Source of the DNA: CAXXOK01 sp963678055
GTDB lineage: Bacteria > Bacillota > Clostridia > Christensenellales > Aristaeellaceae
DNA length: 64,000 bases
Direction: 5' to 3'
Assembly: GCA_963678055.1 (NCBI GenBank)
Contig: OY782679.1
Coordinates: 372,001-436,000, forward strand
A program made the translations under genes and the position numbers. Of this stretch, positions 61,528-64,000 are shown one piece after another. Position 1 is the stretch's first letter. Every line of letters begins with the position of its first letter. Below the pieces are notes generated by a model. It had not been told where the DNA came from. It made no database searches and saw only the letters and a program-made list of their open reading frames with translations.

Positions 61528-61602
61528 GGATTCGAACCCACGTGCGCTTGCGCGCAAACTGATTTCGAGTCAGCCCCGTTATGACCACTTCGATACCTCT
61601 CC
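61514..61602 (-). tRNA. tRNA-Ser (anticodon CGA)
   Basis: Class II tRNA of 89 nt including an encoded CCA. Acceptor stem GGAGAGG (61602-61596) pairs with CCTCTCC (61524-61518), discriminator G. The anticodon loop CTCGAAA gives CGA, reading UCG. A long variable arm (GCGCGCAAGCGC) and T-arm GTGGGTTCGAATCCCAC are present. It has its own promoter at 61679-61708. Confidence 0.95.
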
Positions 61603-61678
61603 AAAGTAGCGGGGCTGCAGCATCCGGCGACTGAGAGCCCTCAGGCACCGACTGGCAAACCCACACATACCGAAGCGT

Positions 61679-61708
61679 AGTATATCATTGTAAAGTCGTT
61701 GCAGTCAA
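61679..61708 (-). promoter_or_regulatory. Promoter of tRNA-Ser
   Basis: On the minus strand TTGACT (61708-61703) and TATACT (61684-61679) are 18 nt apart, about 77 nt before the tRNA 5' end. Confidence 0.6.
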
Positions 61709-61751
61709 GAACGGAGCGGATGATTTTGGTGTAAATTCGCTGGTTTGGATA

Positions 61752-61783
61752 AAGTAAAAAGCCGCAGGAAAATGCTGCGGCTT
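61752..61783 (-). terminator. Terminator of the aldo/keto reductase gene
   Basis: On the minus strand AAGCCGCAG (61783-61775) pairs with CTGCGGCTT (61767-61759), followed by TTTACTTT. Confidence 0.8.
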
Positions 61784-61807
61784 GATAAGGTGAGCGGATT
61801 TACCGGT

Positions 61808-62755
61808 TTACGCCAGTGCGTCGTCGATGGCCTTTAGTGTATCCATATCCAGTTCCGTGCCGGAGGCTTTGGCGTTTTGTACCACCTGCTCGGGGCGGCT
61901 GGCGCCGATCAATGCGGAGGAGACGCCGTTTTGCCGCAGCACCCAGGCCAGTGCCATCTGCGCCATGGGGATGCCGAGTTCCTCTGCAATGGTGCGCAGC
62001 TTGGCAAGTCTGTCAAAGGTTTCCTCGTTCATCCAGCGGCCGATGAAGCGGTTCATTTTATCGTTGGCGGCGCGGCTATCTGCGGGGATATCACCCAGCG
62101 TTTTGTATTTTCCGGTCAGCAGTCCCTGGGCCAGCGGCGAGAATACCACCTGTCCGATGCCGTACTTTTCGCTGACGGGCAGCACTTCGTTTTCGATGTT
62201 GCGGTGCAGCATGGAGTACTGCGGTTGGTTGACCACAATGCGGTCCAGCAGGAATTTATCGGCAATGCGCATGGCTTCTTCAATCTGCGCGGCGGTCCAC
62301 TCGCTGATGCCCGCGTATAGCACCTTGCCCTGGCGAATCAGATCATCAAAGGCGCGCAGGGTCTCGTGCACGGGGGTGTTGTAGTCGTAGCGGTGGGCGT
62401 ACAGAATGTCCACATACTCTAGCCCCAGGCGTTTCAGGCTGGCATTCACTTGTTCGGTTACGTGCTTGCGCGACAGGCCGCTATCGTTTACTTTGTTGCC
62501 CATGGCAAAGTACACCTTCGTTGCCAGCACGTAGGAGCTACGGTCGTACTTCTTCAGCGCTTTGCCGACCACCTTTTCTGCCTCGCCGAGGTTATATACG
62601 TTGGCGGTATCAAAAGAGTTGATGCCCAGATCATAAGCCTGGTCAATGGTTTTCTCGGCGGTGTTGTCCTCTACACCGTTGCCGTATGTCAGCCAGCTGC
62701 CCAGGCTGATTTCGGATACCTTCAGGCCGGTGGCGCCCAATCGTCTATATTGCAT
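61808..62755 (-). CDS. Aldo/keto reductase, K+-channel beta-subunit-like
   Basis: NADPH-dependent carbonyl reductase of 315 residues. TIM-barrel motifs: N-terminus YRRLGATGLKVSEISLGSW, catalytic set in NSFDTANVYNLGEAEKVVG (Asp, Tyr), VLATKVYF (Lys), ILYAHRYD (His). C-terminal cofactor-binding SSALIGASRPEQVVQN. The pattern FSPLAQGLLTGKY and overall similarity place it with AKR6/YhdN-type proteins. The physiological substrate is unknown. It has its own terminator. Confidence 0.93.
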   Translation of the reverse strand: MQYRRLGATGLKVSEISLGSWLTYGNGVEDNTAEKTIDQAYDLGINSFDTANVYNLGEAEKVVGKALKKYDRSSYVLATKVYFAMGNKVNDSGLSRKHVTEQVNASLKRLGLEYVDILYAHRYDYNTPVHETLRAFDDLIRQGKVLYAGISEWTAAQIEEAMRIADKFLLDRIVVNQPQYSMLHRNIENEVLPVSEKYGIGQVVFSPLAQGLLTGKYKTLGDIPADSRAANDKMNRFIGRWMNEETFDRLAKLRTIAEELGIPMAQMALAWVLRQNGVSSALIGASRPEQVVQNAKASGTELDMDTLKAIDDALA

Positions 62756-62842
62756 ATGCTGCCTTCTTTCTATGGTCCATAGGGGTAAGTGAGGTTATAT
62801 AGAAGGTATACCCAGTTCCCGCGCGGATAAACCAGGAAGGGC

Positions 62843-64000
62843 TTACTGCTTTCGCACCTGCCGCACCTGGTCTAGTGTATCCAGCAGCGGATACAGCAGC
62901 GCGGCGACAAACCCGCCGGAAAAGCCGTTGTTGTACAGGTTCATCCCTGCGTGCAGGAAGCCGACATTGGTCACCAGCGCCATGTGTAAAAATCCGGCGA
63001 TTACGCCCGCGATGATGCCGTACCGCCCTGCGATGGGGGCAAGCGTTGTGCCAAACAGCGCAGCGATCAGCGTAAACGATTCGCTGATTTCGTGAACGTT
63101 AAGTAGATTTGCAAGCGTAACGCCCGCCGCAACCGGAAGTACGTTTTTAATGTGCTTGCCATATGCGCCAAAGCCCACCACGGTGAAGATGCCGCCGATG
63201 ACCGGGCCGTTCAGCTCACCGCCCATGACCAGCACATACCCCACCGATAGAATGCCCAGCAGCGACATATTAATCAGCGTTACTCCGAACCCGCGCTCGG
63301 CCAAAAAATCGGTCGGCAGCACGCCGGACATACGGCACAGGCGCGCATAGCCCTTCAGCTTCCAGTGGTTAACCCGCAGCCCAATCAGGAATATCCATAA
63401 AAACAGCGTTGCCAGCATGAGGGTAAAGGGCAGGTTGCGGCCCTTGGACAAGATGGAAACTGCTTTGACTTCCATGCCAAAGCCATTGAGCACCGCCATG
63501 AAGAACATGCCGATGATACCCGCCGTAAACCCGATGTTATATAGGCTGTAGCCCTTGTGGAAATGCAGAAACCGCAGCGACAGCGGCACGATGATTAATC
63601 CGGCGAAAAGCCCGGACGCAATCCCTAGCGCCATCCCCACCGGCAGCGAAAAACCCAAACTAAAGGAAAACGCGCTGACCAGCGGGCTGAGCGCTGTACC
63701 AAACATGCTGTGCAGCACATACTCGCCAAAGGGCTGGCCCACGATTTTGGCGTATAGGAATACGCCAAGTATAATCGGCAGTGTGTTGTACAGATTTTTG
63801 CCGAAAAATGAAAACCCGATCATCGTAAAGATACCCGCGATGATCGAGCCGGTGACCGGGAGTTTGTTCAGCCGAATATTACTGATGGTAAATAGTGTCA
63901 TCAGTCCGACATTGAACAGCGTCGCTCCGGGGTTGGCCAGCTGAATGTAGTCTGTCAGCAGATTGGCGGGGGAAAACAGAATTTTCAGCATGCCTTGCCA
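62843..64000 (-). CDS. DUF1576 multi-pass membrane protein (5' end outside window)
   Basis: Integral membrane protein, DUF1576 family, at least 382 residues with about ten or more helices. Function unknown. The two halves look alike: IIAGIFTMIGFSFFGKNLYNTLP-type and GGIFTVVGFGAYGKHIKNVLP-type segments correspond, as do HSMFGTALSPLV and AALFGTTLAPIA, and YSLYNIGFTAGI and MNLYNNGFSGGF, indicating an internal tandem duplication. An ATG lies at 63991, but no ribosome site is visible in the 9 remaining bases and the frame stays open to the edge, so the gene may begin further right. Confidence 0.82.
   Translation of the reverse strand, partial: WQGMLKILFSPANLLTDYIQLANPGATLFNVGLMTLFTISNIRLNKLPVTGSIIAGIFTMIGFSFFGKNLYNTLPIILGVFLYAKIVGQPFGEYVLHSMFGTALSPLVSAFSFSLGFSLPVGMALGIASGLFAGLIIVPLSLRFLHFHKGYSLYNIGFTAGIIGMFFMAVLNGFGMEVKAVSILSKGRNLPFTLMLATLFLWIFLIGLRVNHWKLKGYARLCRMSGVLPTDFLAERGFGVTLINMSLLGILSVGYVLVMGGELNGPVIGGIFTVVGFGAYGKHIKNVLPVAAGVTLANLLNVHEISESFTLIAALFGTTLAPIAGRYGIIAGVIAGFLHMALVTNVGFLHAGMNLYNNGFSGGFVAALLYPLLDTLDQVRQVRKQ

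Noticed and set aside
61358..61666. Minus-strand frame spanning tRNA-Ser and repeat copy C
   Set aside because: Its translation is the tRNA and its terminator region read as protein (for example RKRTWVRIPPSPPSS), a common false gene at such loci.

Overview
The window looks like a chromosomal segment of a low-to-mid GC monoderm anaerobe of the Bacillota, most likely class Clostridia. The signs are strong GGAGG ribosome sites, Clostridia-type Sec leaders on the solute-binding proteins, YesM/YesN-type two-component regulation, a Crh-like HPr and a Gram-positive-type Pel operon. Most genes are GC-rich. An AT-richer accessory stretch runs from about 42.6 to 61.5 kb. Genus assignment is not possible from the sequence alone.

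Layout. (1) 1-10 kb: a minus-strand Pel exopolysaccharide operon (epimerase-like/PelD fusion, PelE, PelA-like, PelF running off the left edge). An S41 peptidase lies upstream of it, then a divergent diguanylate cyclase that could make the c-di-GMP read by PelD, then a DUF2130 protein. (2) 10-19.4 kb: a Gfo/Idh/MocA oxidoreductase; a sugar-binding lipoprotein, sensor kinase and AraC-type response regulator that look like a three-component sugar sensor; a 230-nt intergenic stretch that looks like a structured RNA; and an L-arabinose operon (kinase, araD, araA). (3) 19.6-25.5 kb: a zinc-less MDR oxidoreductase, a YgjP-type metallopeptidase, a Crh-like HPr overlapping methylglyoxal synthase, Tex, and a PepSY protein. 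(4) 25.7-37.7 kb: a peptide-utilisation operon (oppBCDF, binding protein, M14 carboxypeptidase, two S9 peptidases) opposite a TetR regulator, with a repeated candidate operator in the divergent promoter region. (5) 37.9-42.6 kb: a B12-binding radical SAM protein and a MacB-like ABC efflux protein.

(6) 42.6-61.5 kb, accessory region: an AT-rich orphan gene, a dextran/isomalto-oligosaccharide locus (LacI regulator, GH66 dextranase, binding protein, two permeases, an alpha/alpha-barrel glycosidase), a 0.6 kb AT-rich gap, a nuclease-like DUF91 protein, a type I restriction-modification operon (hsdM, hsdS, an extra membrane-anchored gene, hsdR) and an AT-rich metallophosphoesterase. Three copies of a repeat that includes the 3' end of tRNA-Ser(CGA) lie at 43.4, 60.2 and 61.5 kb and may mark integration boundaries. 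No integrase, transposase or CRISPR array was seen. (7) 61.8-64 kb: an aldo/keto reductase and a DUF1576 membrane protein that runs off the right edge.

Positions of domains are estimates by eye. Family names come from motif recognition, not from searches.
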